Source: Prevotellaceae bacterium
GTDB taxonomy: Bacteria; Bacteroidota; Bacteroidia; Bacteroidales; Bacteroidaceae
Direction of reading: 5' to 3'
NCBI GenBank assembly: GCA_028723455.1
Contig: JAQYEW010000033.1
Span: 1-39,070 of the forward strand
DNA length: 39,070 nt
The position numbers and the translations under genes are program-made. The notes under the pieces were generated by a model. It did no database searches, was not told the origin of the DNA, and saw only the letters and a list, made by a program, of their open reading frames with translations. Below, one piece after another: positions 27,322 to 34,667 of the stretch (position 1 is its first letter; every line of letters begins with the position of its first letter).

Positions 27322-27428
27322 ACATTGAAAACGCTTGGGCTGGTCTCTTGCCTTGTAATGAAGAGTACCTACGTTGTTAGTTTGAATGTTTGACCAGCTA
27401 TTGACGCTGGAGATTTATTTAAGCATTG

Positions 27429-27460
27429 CAAAGGTAGGGCATTGTTTTGAAACCTCCAAA
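27429..27460 (-). promoter_or_regulatory. Promoter of repA
   Basis: Minus-strand TTTG at 27460-27457, 20-base spacer, TACCTTTG at 27436-27429. The iteron array begins 9 bases upstream, so RepA bound there could repress its own gene. The third copy of the 17-bp motif (27409-27425) lies around the start of the transcript. Confidence 0.75.
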
Positions 27461-27468
27461 TTTTTTCT

Positions 27469-27556
27469 TTGTCTTATTTTGTCGTAGTAGTGTCTTTTTT
27501 TGTCGTAGAAAGTGTCTTATTTTGTCGTAGTAGGTGTCTTATTTTGTCGTAGATAA
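27469..27556. repeat. Four 22-bp iterons (plasmid origin)
   Basis: The core GTCTTATTTTGTCGTAG occurs four times at exact 22-bp spacing (copies begin near 27471, 27492, 27514 and 27536). The second copy has T for A at one place. Helical-turn spacing, position beside repA and flanking AT-rich DNA match iteron-regulated theta origins. Confidence 0.92.
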
Positions 27557-27569
27557 ACCTTGCAACATG

Positions 27570-27660
27570 CTGAATATCAATAAATAAAAGTTTCCCTAAA
27601 TAAAGCTTTATAAATATATATATAAATAAAGCTTTTAACGCGCGTACACGCGCGCGAGAA
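27570..27660. other. AT-rich stretch next to the iterons, probable unwinding element
   Basis: About 70 bases of nearly pure A/T, including two copies of AAATAAAGCTTT around an alternating TA run, are followed by the GC palindrome CGCGCGT-AC-ACGCGCG at 27639-27654. Together with the iterons this looks like oriV. The DNA from 27660 to 27900 has no convincing gene. Confidence 0.65.
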
Positions 27661-27900
27661 AACTTTGAACAAAAGGGAAAAAATCAAGATTTTCGGCGTT
27701 TGTTCGGTCTGGAGGCGTTTCTATCTCTTCCATCTATGGCACACAGATGCAATCACACTACCCAAAGACCTACGAAGACAACTAACACGCAGCTTAACAA
27801 ATATTGCTTTATCCCCTCAAAGTTTTACTTACACAAGCATACAAGCAAAGACACAATGCCACTTTGTTTGTATGCTTCTTTATTATCTACATTACAGCAC

Positions 27901-28033
27901 ACAATGCAACAAACACACAATGCAACAAACACACAATGCAACAAACACACAATACAACAAACACACAATACAACAAACACACAATACAACAAACACACAA
28001 TACAACAAACACACAATACAACAAACACACAAT
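27901..28033. repeat. 16-bp tandem repeat, 8.3 copies
   Basis: The unit ACAATRCAACAAACAC is repeated eight times without a gap (27901-28028) plus a partial unit. The first three copies have G at the variable base and the next five have A, pointing to expansion by duplication. A related single stretch, CAACAAACACACAA, recurs at 28682-28695 just before the relaxase. No unique spacers are present, so it is not CRISPR. Confidence 0.93.
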
Positions 28034-28109
28034 GCTAATAACCAATGATTAACAAGCGTTTTTAGAGTAAAAGATTGAACAAAATTTAGTGCGTTTTGGT
28101 GCTTTTTAC

Positions 28110-28117
28110 TACCTTTG
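28110..28117 (+). promoter_or_regulatory. -7 box before the mobilization genes
   Basis: TACCTTTG, 37 bases before the small ORF at 28147 and 145 before mobC. The -33 region is weak (TTTG is only 11 bases away). Confidence 0.5.
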
Positions 28118-28146
28118 CAAAAATGCGCAAAAAAAGGAGAAGCAAG

Positions 28147-28239
28147 ATGTACTTTTGTGGCCACAAAATGTCCTTTCCGGACGATTTTGAACTCCCAAAA
28201 GTAACCTTGCCTACCCCTTCAGGGGTATGGGATTTTTAG
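28147..28239 (+). CDS. Possible 30-aa peptide ahead of mobC
   Basis: ATG at 28147 has a well-placed AGGAG (28135-28139), unusual for Bacteroidota. It opens a 30-codon frame beginning MYFCGHKMSFPDDF and ending at TAG 28239. The frame also extends in phase to ATG 28123 (38 codons). It follows a -7 box and ends 22 bases before mobC, so it could be a leader peptide or a small protein. It overlaps palindromes that may instead be oriT. No family recognised; coding status uncertain. Confidence 0.35.
   Translation: MYFCGHKMSFPDDFELPKVTLPTPSGVWDF
28153..28227 (+). other. Candidate oriT: cluster of short palindromes upstream of mobC
   Basis: There are three inverted repeats in 75 bases: the perfect 16-base TTTTGTGGCCACAAAA (28153-28168), GTCC-tttcc-GGAC (28170-28182) and TACCCCTTCAGGGGTA (28212-28227). 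Position directly before mobC and the relaxase is typical of an oriT, but no nic site can be identified from sequence alone. Confidence 0.4.
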
Positions 28240-28261
28240 CTCGCAACTCGCAAAAATAAAT

Positions 28262-28648
28262 ATGAGAAAAGGAAAGAAAACGGAGCTCATAAAGGTACGA
28301 TTGAGCAGTACCGAATATGAAATGTTCTCCGAAAAGAGCAAAAGCTATCAAAGTATGTCGGGGATGATACGCGATGCTGTGACAAAGCACAATGCAATAT
28401 CATCCAAAAGTAAGATGGAAGCTTTGGCAGAGATGACGCACTTGTACAGAAAATTCATCCGAGACCTTGCTTTGTTGGGTGGTAATTTCAACCAACTTAC
28501 TCGACATGCAAATGAACTTGCCATGAGTGACATGCTCACACAAACATATTTTGAGCAATACATTCTCCCTGAGGTTACAAAAATCAATCTACTATTGAAG
28601 CACATAAGACGTGAAACAGATAATGTGGCAAGGAAGATTGTAAGATAA
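28262..28648 (+). CDS. mobC: MobC-like relaxosome accessory protein
   Basis: 128 residues. The N-terminal region (TELIKVRLSSTEYEMFSEKSK) looks like a ribbon-helix-helix DNA-binding segment. The C-terminal helical part (FIRDLALLGGNFNQLTRHAN) matches MobC/BfmC-type mobilization proteins, which help the relaxase open oriT. The relaxase gene follows after 58 bases, which contain short inverted repeats of TTGTGTG/CACACAA. Good match by motif and context. Confidence 0.82.
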   Translation: MRKGKKTELIKVRLSSTEYEMFSEKSKSYQSMSGMIRDAVTKHNAISSKSKMEALAEMTHLYRKFIRDLALLGGNFNQLTRHANELAMSDMLTQTYFEQYILPEVTKINLLLKHIRRETDNVARKIVR

Positions 28649-28706
28649 CACACAATGTGTGATTGTGTGAACCACACAAACCAACAAACACACAACAAAA
28701 CAAATA

Positions 28707-30272
28707 ATGATTGTAAAGATACTTGCAAAATCATCTGACTTTGGAGCGGTGGACTACAATGAGCGCAAGGTTGCCCAAGGCTCTGCGCAGCTCATAGACT
28801 TGCAGAACTTCTCTTATCTGCAAGAAGTGGGTACGCTCAACAGTGATGCTTTGCAGCAGTATTTGATGGAATATTCTGCGCGAAACGAAAGGATAAAGTA
28901 TCCGCAGTTCCACGTTACATTCTCAGCAAGAGGGAAAGAAGAGTACACACATGAGGAACTCAAAGAAATCGCCTGGCAGTGGCTCGACAAGATGGGTTAC
29001 AAGAATGAAGGACAGCCGCTGCTCATCTATGCCCACAACGACACTGGCAACAATCATATCCATGTCATTACCAGCCGCGTTTCCCCAGACGGCTCCAAGA
29101 TAGCCTACAGCTTCGAACGCAGCCGTGCGCAAATGGTGATGGATGAAATCTTGGGCGTTGATAATCGCGCCAACCTCTCGGAGGCAGTACAGAAAGCAAC
29201 GGCCTATCAGTACGAAAACATCAATCAATTCAAAGCTATCCTGGAAACCGCAGGCTATGAGAGTTATGAGCAGGAAGATAAACTAATGATAAAACGCAAC
29301 GGTGCAGCAATGGCAACGCTGCCTTTGACAGAGATTGAGCGGCAATGCGGAAAAGATTACCTTACCGGGCAGCGCAAGAAGCAACTGAAAGCCATCGTCA
29401 AAAAATATCAGTCGCAGAGCGCAGATAAAGAGGAACTGCGCAATTTCCTGAAGAAACGCTTTGGTCTCGACCTCGTCTTTGTAGGCTCAAAAGATAAGCC
29501 CTATGGTTATATGATTGTTGACCACAAGGACAAAGCCGTCTACATAGGCAGCGCGATTATGCCCATCAGGCAGCTGCTCTCGTTCACCGCCCAAGCCTAC
29601 ACCATGGAGGCCATCAAGGCAACGATTGACGACGTATTGCAAGCAGACAAGCACGCTAATACATACGATATCAACAAAGCCCTTGAACGCCGTTTTGGTA
29701 AGGTATGGATAGAGAAAGGAAAAGTACACGCGGATAAACAGCATGAATGTATTGATGCACTGCTGCTATCCGCTATCAAATACAACGACAAATGTGCGAT
29801 TTTGCAACGCTTCCAATGCACCACCGAGGAGGAACGCAAAGTCATTGCCAAACTCTATAAAGTAAGAGCAGATGTCATCCAACTTACAGAAGGCAAGAAA
29901 GGCAATGCGGAAGCCATAGTGAACACCGTCAGGCAAGCGATTATGGATGAGTCCAACCGCAAGATTCTCTTTGCCAGTCTGCGCGAGCAAGGTATTCGGG
30001 TGGCACGCGTGGGCACTGATTACTATTGCGTAGACCACGCTATGAAACGTATCATTAAAGCCGCGGACTATGGCATTGAGTTCCCCAAGGCTGAGCGTAA
30101 ACATGCAGCACCAATCATGCTGCAAACTGTAGTGCGTGGCAGAACAGCACAAAGCTATGGCAGCAACTCACTGCTTGATGTTGGCGGTGGTTCTGGCAAC
30201 TCAAACCGCGAATGGGAGGTTGGCGGACAAGGTTACGACGACTTTGACGATGAAAAAAAACTGAAACGATAG
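28707..30272 (+). CDS. mobA: MOBP-type relaxase
   Basis: 521 residues. It nicks oriT and pilots the transferred strand. The relaxase motif III HNDTGNNHIHV has the metal-binding histidines H110, H117 and H119 plus D112, and FHVTFSARGKEEYT precedes it. The likely nicking tyrosine is in the N-terminal region (Y17 in VDYNERK is a candidate). After about residue 190 the sequence is helical and unassigned, with a glycine-rich, acidic tail. Pairs with mobC. No coupling protein is visible in the window, so transfer may need a helper system or genes beyond the end. Confidence 0.88.
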   Translation: MIVKILAKSSDFGAVDYNERKVAQGSAQLIDLQNFSYLQEVGTLNSDALQQYLMEYSARNERIKYPQFHVTFSARGKEEYTHEELKEIAWQWLDKMGYKNEGQPLLIYAHNDTGNNHIHVITSRVSPDGSKIAYSFERSRAQMVMDEILGVDNRANLSEAVQKATAYQYENINQFKAILETAGYESYEQEDKLMIKRNGAAMATLPLTEIERQCGKDYLTGQRKKQLKAIVKKYQSQSADKEELRNFLKKRFGLDLVFVGSKDKPYGYMIVDHKDKAVYIGSAIMPIRQLLSFTAQAYTMEAIKATIDDVLQADKHANTYDINKALERRFGKVWIEKGKVHADKQHECIDALLLSAIKYNDKCAILQRFQCTTEEERKVIAKLYKVRADVIQLTEGKKGNAEAIVNTVRQAIMDESNRKILFASLREQGIRVARVGTDYYCVDHAMKRIIKAADYGIEFPKAERKHAAPIMLQTVVRGRTAQSYGSNSLLDVGGGSGNSNREWEVGGQGYDDFDDEKKLKR

Positions 30273-30338
30273 GTATACCACATCTCATTACAACTATTTT
30301 TGTATCTTTGCAGATAACAATACAAAAACGATTATAAG

Positions 30339-31052
30339 ATGAAAAAAAACATGATTTGCGCCTTGCTATTGGGCGCATGCGCCACATTGAATGCCCAAGT
30401 GCGCGTAATGGAACCCGAATTCATCGGCAGTTATTACATTCTGACCAGCGATAGCACCTTCGCCGAGCTACCCAAAGAGAACGGCACATTGATGGAGCAT
30501 CAAAACAAAGTGAGCCGATGGTCAAAGATTACCAGTGGTGTGAGCAGAGTTGCTGGTGCAGCAGGTATTGTCGGCATGGGTACAGCAGGTTCAATGTCTG
30601 GCGTGATTACTGGTGTACGCGTGGCAACTACGGCTGGCGGCATTGGCGATGCAGCCTCTACGATAGGTTTCTTGGCAGGTGCAAGCGGTATGGATGTCGT
30701 GTTTCAAGGCAACGCATCTACCTATACGACCACATTGGATAATGGCGATTTAAAATTCATCATTAAGGCAGAGAACAACGAATATAACCCTGCTGACCTC
30801 TACCGCATCGTGCGCTTCAAGACCACGAAAAAAGAGCGTCGCATCCAATGGATGGAGTTCAGTTCCTCATTGCTCGGCACGGCGGAGACCAGTAAAAAGG
30901 GCTACATCGGTTTCACAGCACACAAATACGGAGAACAATCCTATCTCCTAACCGTTCCTGCCCAGTCCTTGGAATCGGGACAATACGGCATCTTCTATAT
31001 GGACATCGCCACAGCTACGGCAATCCCCGTTGGTACGTTCGGTATCCAATGA
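30339..31052 (+). CDS. Exported protein of unknown function with glycine/alanine-rich middle
   Basis: 237 residues. The signal peptide (about 1-20, LGACATLNAQ) may offer a lipobox (LLGAC), but a peptidase I site at NAQ is equally good. Residues ~60-115 are rich in Gly, Ala and small residues (VAGAAGIVGMGTAGSMSG) and could insert in a membrane. The C-terminal part looks beta-rich. A TATCTTTG box lies at 30303-30310, and a terminator follows the stop. It sits right after the relaxase, so it may be part of transfer or entry exclusion, but I do not recognise the family. Confidence 0.75.
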   Translation: MKKNMICALLLGACATLNAQVRVMEPEFIGSYYILTSDSTFAELPKENGTLMEHQNKVSRWSKITSGVSRVAGAAGIVGMGTAGSMSGVITGVRVATTAGGIGDAASTIGFLAGASGMDVVFQGNASTYTTTLDNGDLKFIIKAENNEYNPADLYRIVRFKTTKKERRIQWMEFSSSLLGTAETSKKGYIGFTAHKYGEQSYLLTVPAQSLESGQYGIFYMDIATATAIPVGTFGIQ

Positions 31053-31057
31053 TACAC

Positions 31058-31091
31058 ACAGCGAGGCAACCTTTGGAGATTGCCTCGCTGT
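31058..31091. terminator. Hairpin between convergent genes
   Basis: A perfect 12-bp stem (ACAGCGAGGCAA with TTGCCTCGCTGT; 31058-31069 with 31080-31091). It stands between the plus-strand gene ending at 31052 and the minus-strand operon ending at 31096. T-runs are weak on both sides, so it is probably a bidirectional terminator. Confidence 0.75.
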
Positions 31092-31095
31092 TGCT

Positions 31096-32151
31096 TTAAT
31101 ACCTCAGCCCATGCTCTTTGTTTGGCTGATTCTTCATTCCCACAGACAAATGTTGTGCTGCTAATGTCAGCAGCTGTGCCTCTTTGAGCAGGCCATTAGG
31201 TTGCTTCATCAGCTCATAGCCCACTTTGCTATCAATGATTGAACTTTCGCGACTACCGTCATTCAAGGTTGCGCCAATGGCGAAATCGCCCTCACGCGTT
31301 TTGAATAGACGAACGTCTTGTATTGTATCCTTGTTGCGTAGTCCCTCGTTGAGGGGTGAGGGATGCAAACCTTGAACAAAGCCATCCACCTTAAACAGAT
31401 TGACCTTATCGCCTACTAACAAGCCTTTCGTTACGAACACCTGTGTATCGCCATCCTTGGTTATTCCCAGCCAAAGAGGTTTACCAGAAAGCATCGCCAT
31501 CTTTACAGCATCCTCGCCAAAGGCGTAATAATGATTTCCAAGTTTGGCAAGGTTTTCATCTGCCGTGTTGCTCTTATTGGCGGTGTAGTCTGTAACTATC
31601 TGTGTAAGTGCAGCTGTGTTTTCCTCTTGCCATTGCTGGCGATGCTTCAGTTTGTGGGCATACTCCGTCATTCGCGCATCCGTAAAATACTTGCTCAAAC
31701 CATCAAACAGGGCTTCCGTTTCCGGGAAACGCTGCCAACCGTATTGACTGTTCAACAACACCTCTTTTGTACCATCCGTGCGCACCGCATCAATGCTGTT
31801 CTTGCTGATAACAAGGGAATGTACATCGTATTCTGTGGAGAATCCTTTCTCTACAGAATCGTCTTTGTACGTAAGATTAGGCGTATCAAGCACAAGAGGC
31901 TTATCGCTGGCATTCTGCCGCAAATAATCTAATTTCTGTTGCGCATCGCTGATAACAGCATTCATCCCATCGAGGGGGATTGGTAGCTGGCGGTGAAACT
32001 CCTCTTTGTTAGTGTCAAGCACTTTTTCGCCATAGCGGTTGATATTGAGAATAGGACTGCCATCAAGCGAGGAGCTGTATGCCCAATCATATTTGTAGAA
32101 TATTTTGCGAGCATCTTCTTGTGTCAAAACAAAACTTGTTACCATAGTCAT
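31096..32151 (-). CDS. Hypothetical protein of the mobile element, 351 aa
   Basis: No signal peptide or membrane span. The sequence is a mix of charged helices (about 165-195, KLKHRQQWQEENTA) and beta-like parts. The middle section (LFKTREGDFAIGATLNDG) recalls the DUF3945/DUF4099 style of proteins in Bacteroidota conjugative elements, but the match is not firm. Its ATG overlaps the stop of the upstream lipoprotein gene by four bases (ATGA), so translation is coupled. It is the last gene of the long minus-strand operon. Function unknown. Confidence 0.72.
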   Translation of the reverse strand: MTMVTSFVLTQEDARKIFYKYDWAYSSSLDGSPILNINRYGEKVLDTNKEEFHRQLPIPLDGMNAVISDAQQKLDYLRQNASDKPLVLDTPNLTYKDDSVEKGFSTEYDVHSLVISKNSIDAVRTDGTKEVLLNSQYGWQRFPETEALFDGLSKYFTDARMTEYAHKLKHRQQWQEENTAALTQIVTDYTANKSNTADENLAKLGNHYYAFGEDAVKMAMLSGKPLWLGITKDGDTQVFVTKGLLVGDKVNLFKVDGFVQGLHPSPLNEGLRNKDTIQDVRLFKTREGDFAIGATLNDGSRESSIIDSKVGYELMKQPNGLLKEAQLLTLAAQHLSVGMKNQPNKEHGLRY

Positions 32152-32660
32152 GGCAAAGGTAATTCAAATGAATGTTCCACTTGTTTGCCGTGCTTGTCAA
32201 AGAACATCCAGCGTTCGGCGCGATACTCTTTGCCTGCCCTGTCGAGGGCGAGATAATCCACTTTAACTTTCCATCCGCTCCATGCTCCCTTTTGTTCTGA
32301 TTGAATAGTCATTCTGGAAATACTATCAATCGCCACCATTTGACGCTCGGCAAGATTCATCACAAATTGGTCATCGGGGTTGAATGTCTTCATATTATTT
32401 GTGCGATGCATGATGGTTTGAGTGATTTTTTCCATCATCAGCATAATACCCTGCACCTCTGCCTTGGTATAGTAGTTTTTGCCAAAGGCAGAATCCACGT
32501 CAGAGATGCCCAGGAGTTTGTATGTCTGTGCTTGATTGCCAAGCGACTGTTTGATTTCCTCCTGCGCACGTTTCTTGATGCGTGTTTTAACTCCGCTTCG
32601 AAGCATACAGGCAGAAGGCAACAAGAGGGTAGAAAAGATAATTAGAAGTTGTTTAATCAT
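32148..32660 (-). CDS. Putative lipoprotein of the mobile element, 170 aa
   Basis: The signal peptide (MIKQLLIIFSTLLLPSAC) ends in a lipobox-like LPSAC with Cys18. The mature part is mostly helical (KKRAQEEIKQSLGNQAQTYKLL) with a beta-like C-terminal third. It starts 11 bases after the preceding exported protein and overlaps the next start by four bases. Together with that gene it may form an envelope unit for transfer. No family recognised. Confidence 0.78.
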   Translation of the reverse strand: MIKQLLIIFSTLLLPSACMLRSGVKTRIKKRAQEEIKQSLGNQAQTYKLLGISDVDSAFGKNYYTKAEVQGIMLMMEKITQTIMHRTNNMKTFNPDDQFVMNLAERQMVAIDSISRMTIQSEQKGAWSGWKVKVDYLALDRAGKEYRAERWMFFDKHGKQVEHSFELPLP

Positions 32661-32671
32661 AATGTTCTTGT

Positions 32672-33379
32672 TTAGTATTTATTTCTCATTCGTTTCCAAT
32701 CTTGAATAATCGCATCTGCAATCGCCTTGCCCTGCACGATGCGGGCCCAACTCTCGTAATCCAATCCGCGCCAAAGATCGTACCAGGAAAAGGTGCGGAT
32801 TTGCCAAGAGAGCAACCAAAGGTTGGTGTTTATCTTCTCCAACTTTGTAAGGATGTCGTTCGCTATCTTGTAGCGTTCGGCTGAATTGAGCAAGTTTACC
32901 TTGTGTTTTTTTTTGCCTGAAGAACCACTTGTAACAAGTTGCGCGATATAGGTATAGAGCGATGCGGCCTCAGTATAGGTCGAGGTGATGCGAGTGGTAA
33001 CCAGTGAGGCAATGGCTGTTCCCTTGAAGTTGCCTGAAACAGATTCTCTCAAAAAGGAGATGTTCTTGGGGATTTCCACGCCCATCAGCTCGGCGCATCG
33101 TTTCACCTGATGCAGGTTGGTCATAATGCTTTGCGCTTCCATCAGATAGTTCAGCGTCTTCTTCTCTATCTGGTGGATTTGCTCCAAGGTTACGGTAGCG
33201 GCGGATTGAGCGGTGAGGATGGCTTTCTGCATCTTGTTACGCTTGTTGTACACATCATTCAACGCTGCCGTCTGTGCCGTTACAGCAGCTGTTAGCGCGA
33301 CATCTGTCTGCATTTGTGCCTTGCATAGGCTGCTACATAGCATCGTCAGCAATAGCAAACTAATTGTTTGTAATCTCAT
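32672..33379 (-). CDS. Exported helical protein of the mobile element, 235 aa
   Basis: The signal peptide (about 1-22, ending LCKAQ) is followed by long helices (about 35-110, NKRNKMQKAILTAQSAATVTL) that could form coiled coils. A tail follows with WLLSWQIRTFSWYDLWRGL. Secreted helical proteins of this layout include VirB5/TrbJ-type transfer proteins, so a pilus or mating-pair role is possible but unproven. It heads the exported trio 33379-31096, starting 109 bases after the TOPRIM gene. Confidence 0.75.
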   Translation of the reverse strand: MRLQTISLLLLTMLCSSLCKAQMQTDVALTAAVTAQTAALNDVYNKRNKMQKAILTAQSAATVTLEQIHQIEKKTLNYLMEAQSIMTNLHQVKRCAELMGVEIPKNISFLRESVSGNFKGTAIASLVTTRITSTYTEAASLYTYIAQLVTSGSSGKKKHKVNLLNSAERYKIANDILTKLEKINTNLWLLSWQIRTFSWYDLWRGLDYESWARIVQGKAIADAIIQDWKRMRNKY

Positions 33380-33488
33380 AAATTCTTTTTTGCTTTTACA
33401 TTGTTCTACTTTCTATCTCAAAAAAAACTACTATATCTAAGCGTTCTCTAAGACCATAGAGTTCCCGTATTTTTCTGCGCTGTAGTTG

Positions 33489-34667
33489 TCATATTCCTCT
33501 CGAACGACTAAGGTTTTCATCACGCTGCTGCATCGTGTGACGTGAGTTGTAACTTTGTGTATCGCCACGCACTACATCGTTCCAGTCCTTGTATTGTGGT
33601 GGTGCTTTCCATTCTGCCACATTGCGCATAAAGGGGAAGTCATTGGCAAGCTTGGACAATTTGAAATCATTTTCTTTGAGCGTGAGCGAACGTTCAGCCG
33701 TCTTGATAGTCATTGTATCATCTTTCCTGACTATCTCCATGCTTACGCCCGATATGATTCCAGCCATCCTGATGCCATACACTCTTCCTGGCAAGTCATT
33801 GTCAAAAGCATCCACAGCACGCGCTGCTGGATAGTGGTTTAGAACTCCGCTTATCTGTTTCTCAGAGAATGTGCCGCCAGTAGAGACAAACACCGTTCGT
33901 TCCTTGTCTATCTTGTGCTTGTTGGCTTGATAGAACGACATAGCATCGTAAGCACTCTCGGTAAAGACAACATTTTTGATGTTGGCTGGATCCTTCCCTG
34001 TTGAGAGGTCGGCAATCCAAGCTCCATTGCTGCTGTCCGTACCTGCCGCTTTGCTTTTGAACGTACCAAATCCTCTTATCTCATAGCCGATAGCCTTCTC
34101 CTCACCTGCTTTGGTGTAGGGGAAGCCAATGTTATAGTAGTTGAATTGGCTCTGTGTAAGGTCTTTGATGCGGTGAATGTGGTGGGCAAATTCGTGAACA
34201 GTTTCCTGTGAGATACCACGTTGCGCAAAGATGCGATTTGCTGCTGTTGTGTCTTGAATGATGGGCGTTATATCATATCGAGCGGCATCAAAGACACGCG
34301 TGTCCTTATAGCCGGCATTATACAAATATTGGCTGCTGGAATATTCCGTTGCAGGGGCGTTGGCAAATTGGGCGAGGACATTCCCCACCTTTGCCCAATC
34401 GCTATTGCCTTGCACATTGAACAGATTGAGGTTTTCCTTGATAAACGATAGCACATCACCACCACTTCCATCGCGACGGAAGAATGTCTGGTGTTGCTTG
34501 TCCGTGGGGTTCTTGACGACAATCCTATCTAAGGAATATCCGTTTTTGTCTGGCAAAACCAATTCAATGTATCTGCCCACTCCTGCTTTACGGTCAAGTT
34601 GATAACCCAACGCAAAGGCGACATCATCGATGCCCACCTTGCTTTTCATTTCTTGAAAGTTTATCAT
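33489..34667 (-). CDS. TOPRIM-domain primase-like protein (DUF3991 type)
   Basis: 392 residues from ATG 34667, which overlaps the upstream stop as ATGA; further upstream in-frame starts exist. The N-terminal part (FRRDGSGGDVLSFIKENL) resembles the DNA-contacting part of DnaG-like primases but lacks a CHC2 zinc ribbon. The TOPRIM domain at about 240-330 holds the glutamate in VVFTESAYDAMSF and the DxD in DAFDNDLPGR. Such proteins in mobile elements are thought to prime or process the incoming strand. Translationally coupled to the ArdC-like gene. Confidence 0.83.
   Translation of the reverse strand: MINFQEMKSKVGIDDVAFALGYQLDRKAGVGRYIELVLPDKNGYSLDRIVVKNPTDKQHQTFFRRDGSGGDVLSFIKENLNLFNVQGNSDWAKVGNVLAQFANAPATEYSSSQYLYNAGYKDTRVFDAARYDITPIIQDTTAANRIFAQRGISQETVHEFAHHIHRIKDLTQSQFNYYNIGFPYTKAGEEKAIGYEIRGFGTFKSKAAGTDSSNGAWIADLSTGKDPANIKNVVFTESAYDAMSFYQANKHKIDKERTVFVSTGGTFSEKQISGVLNHYPAARAVDAFDNDLPGRVYGIRMAGIISGVSMEIVRKDDTMTIKTAERSLTLKENDFKLSKLANDFPFMRNVAEWKAPPQYKDWNDVVRGDTQSYNSRHTMQQRDENLSRSRGI

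Noticed and set aside
27901..28033. CRISPR array
   Set aside because: Direct head-to-tail 16-bp repeats with no spacers and no cas genes nearby.
27665..28048. Open frames through the 16-bp tandem repeat giving Thr/Asn/Gln-rich peptides
   Set aside because: All three forward frames stay open because the repeat contains no stop codons. Low complexity and no translation signals.
32149..32170. TACCTTTG on the minus strand near 32160 as an internal promoter
   Set aside because: It is formed by the codons for the lipoprotein C-terminus (ELPLP) with no -33 element, and the genes are already coupled by ATGA overlap.
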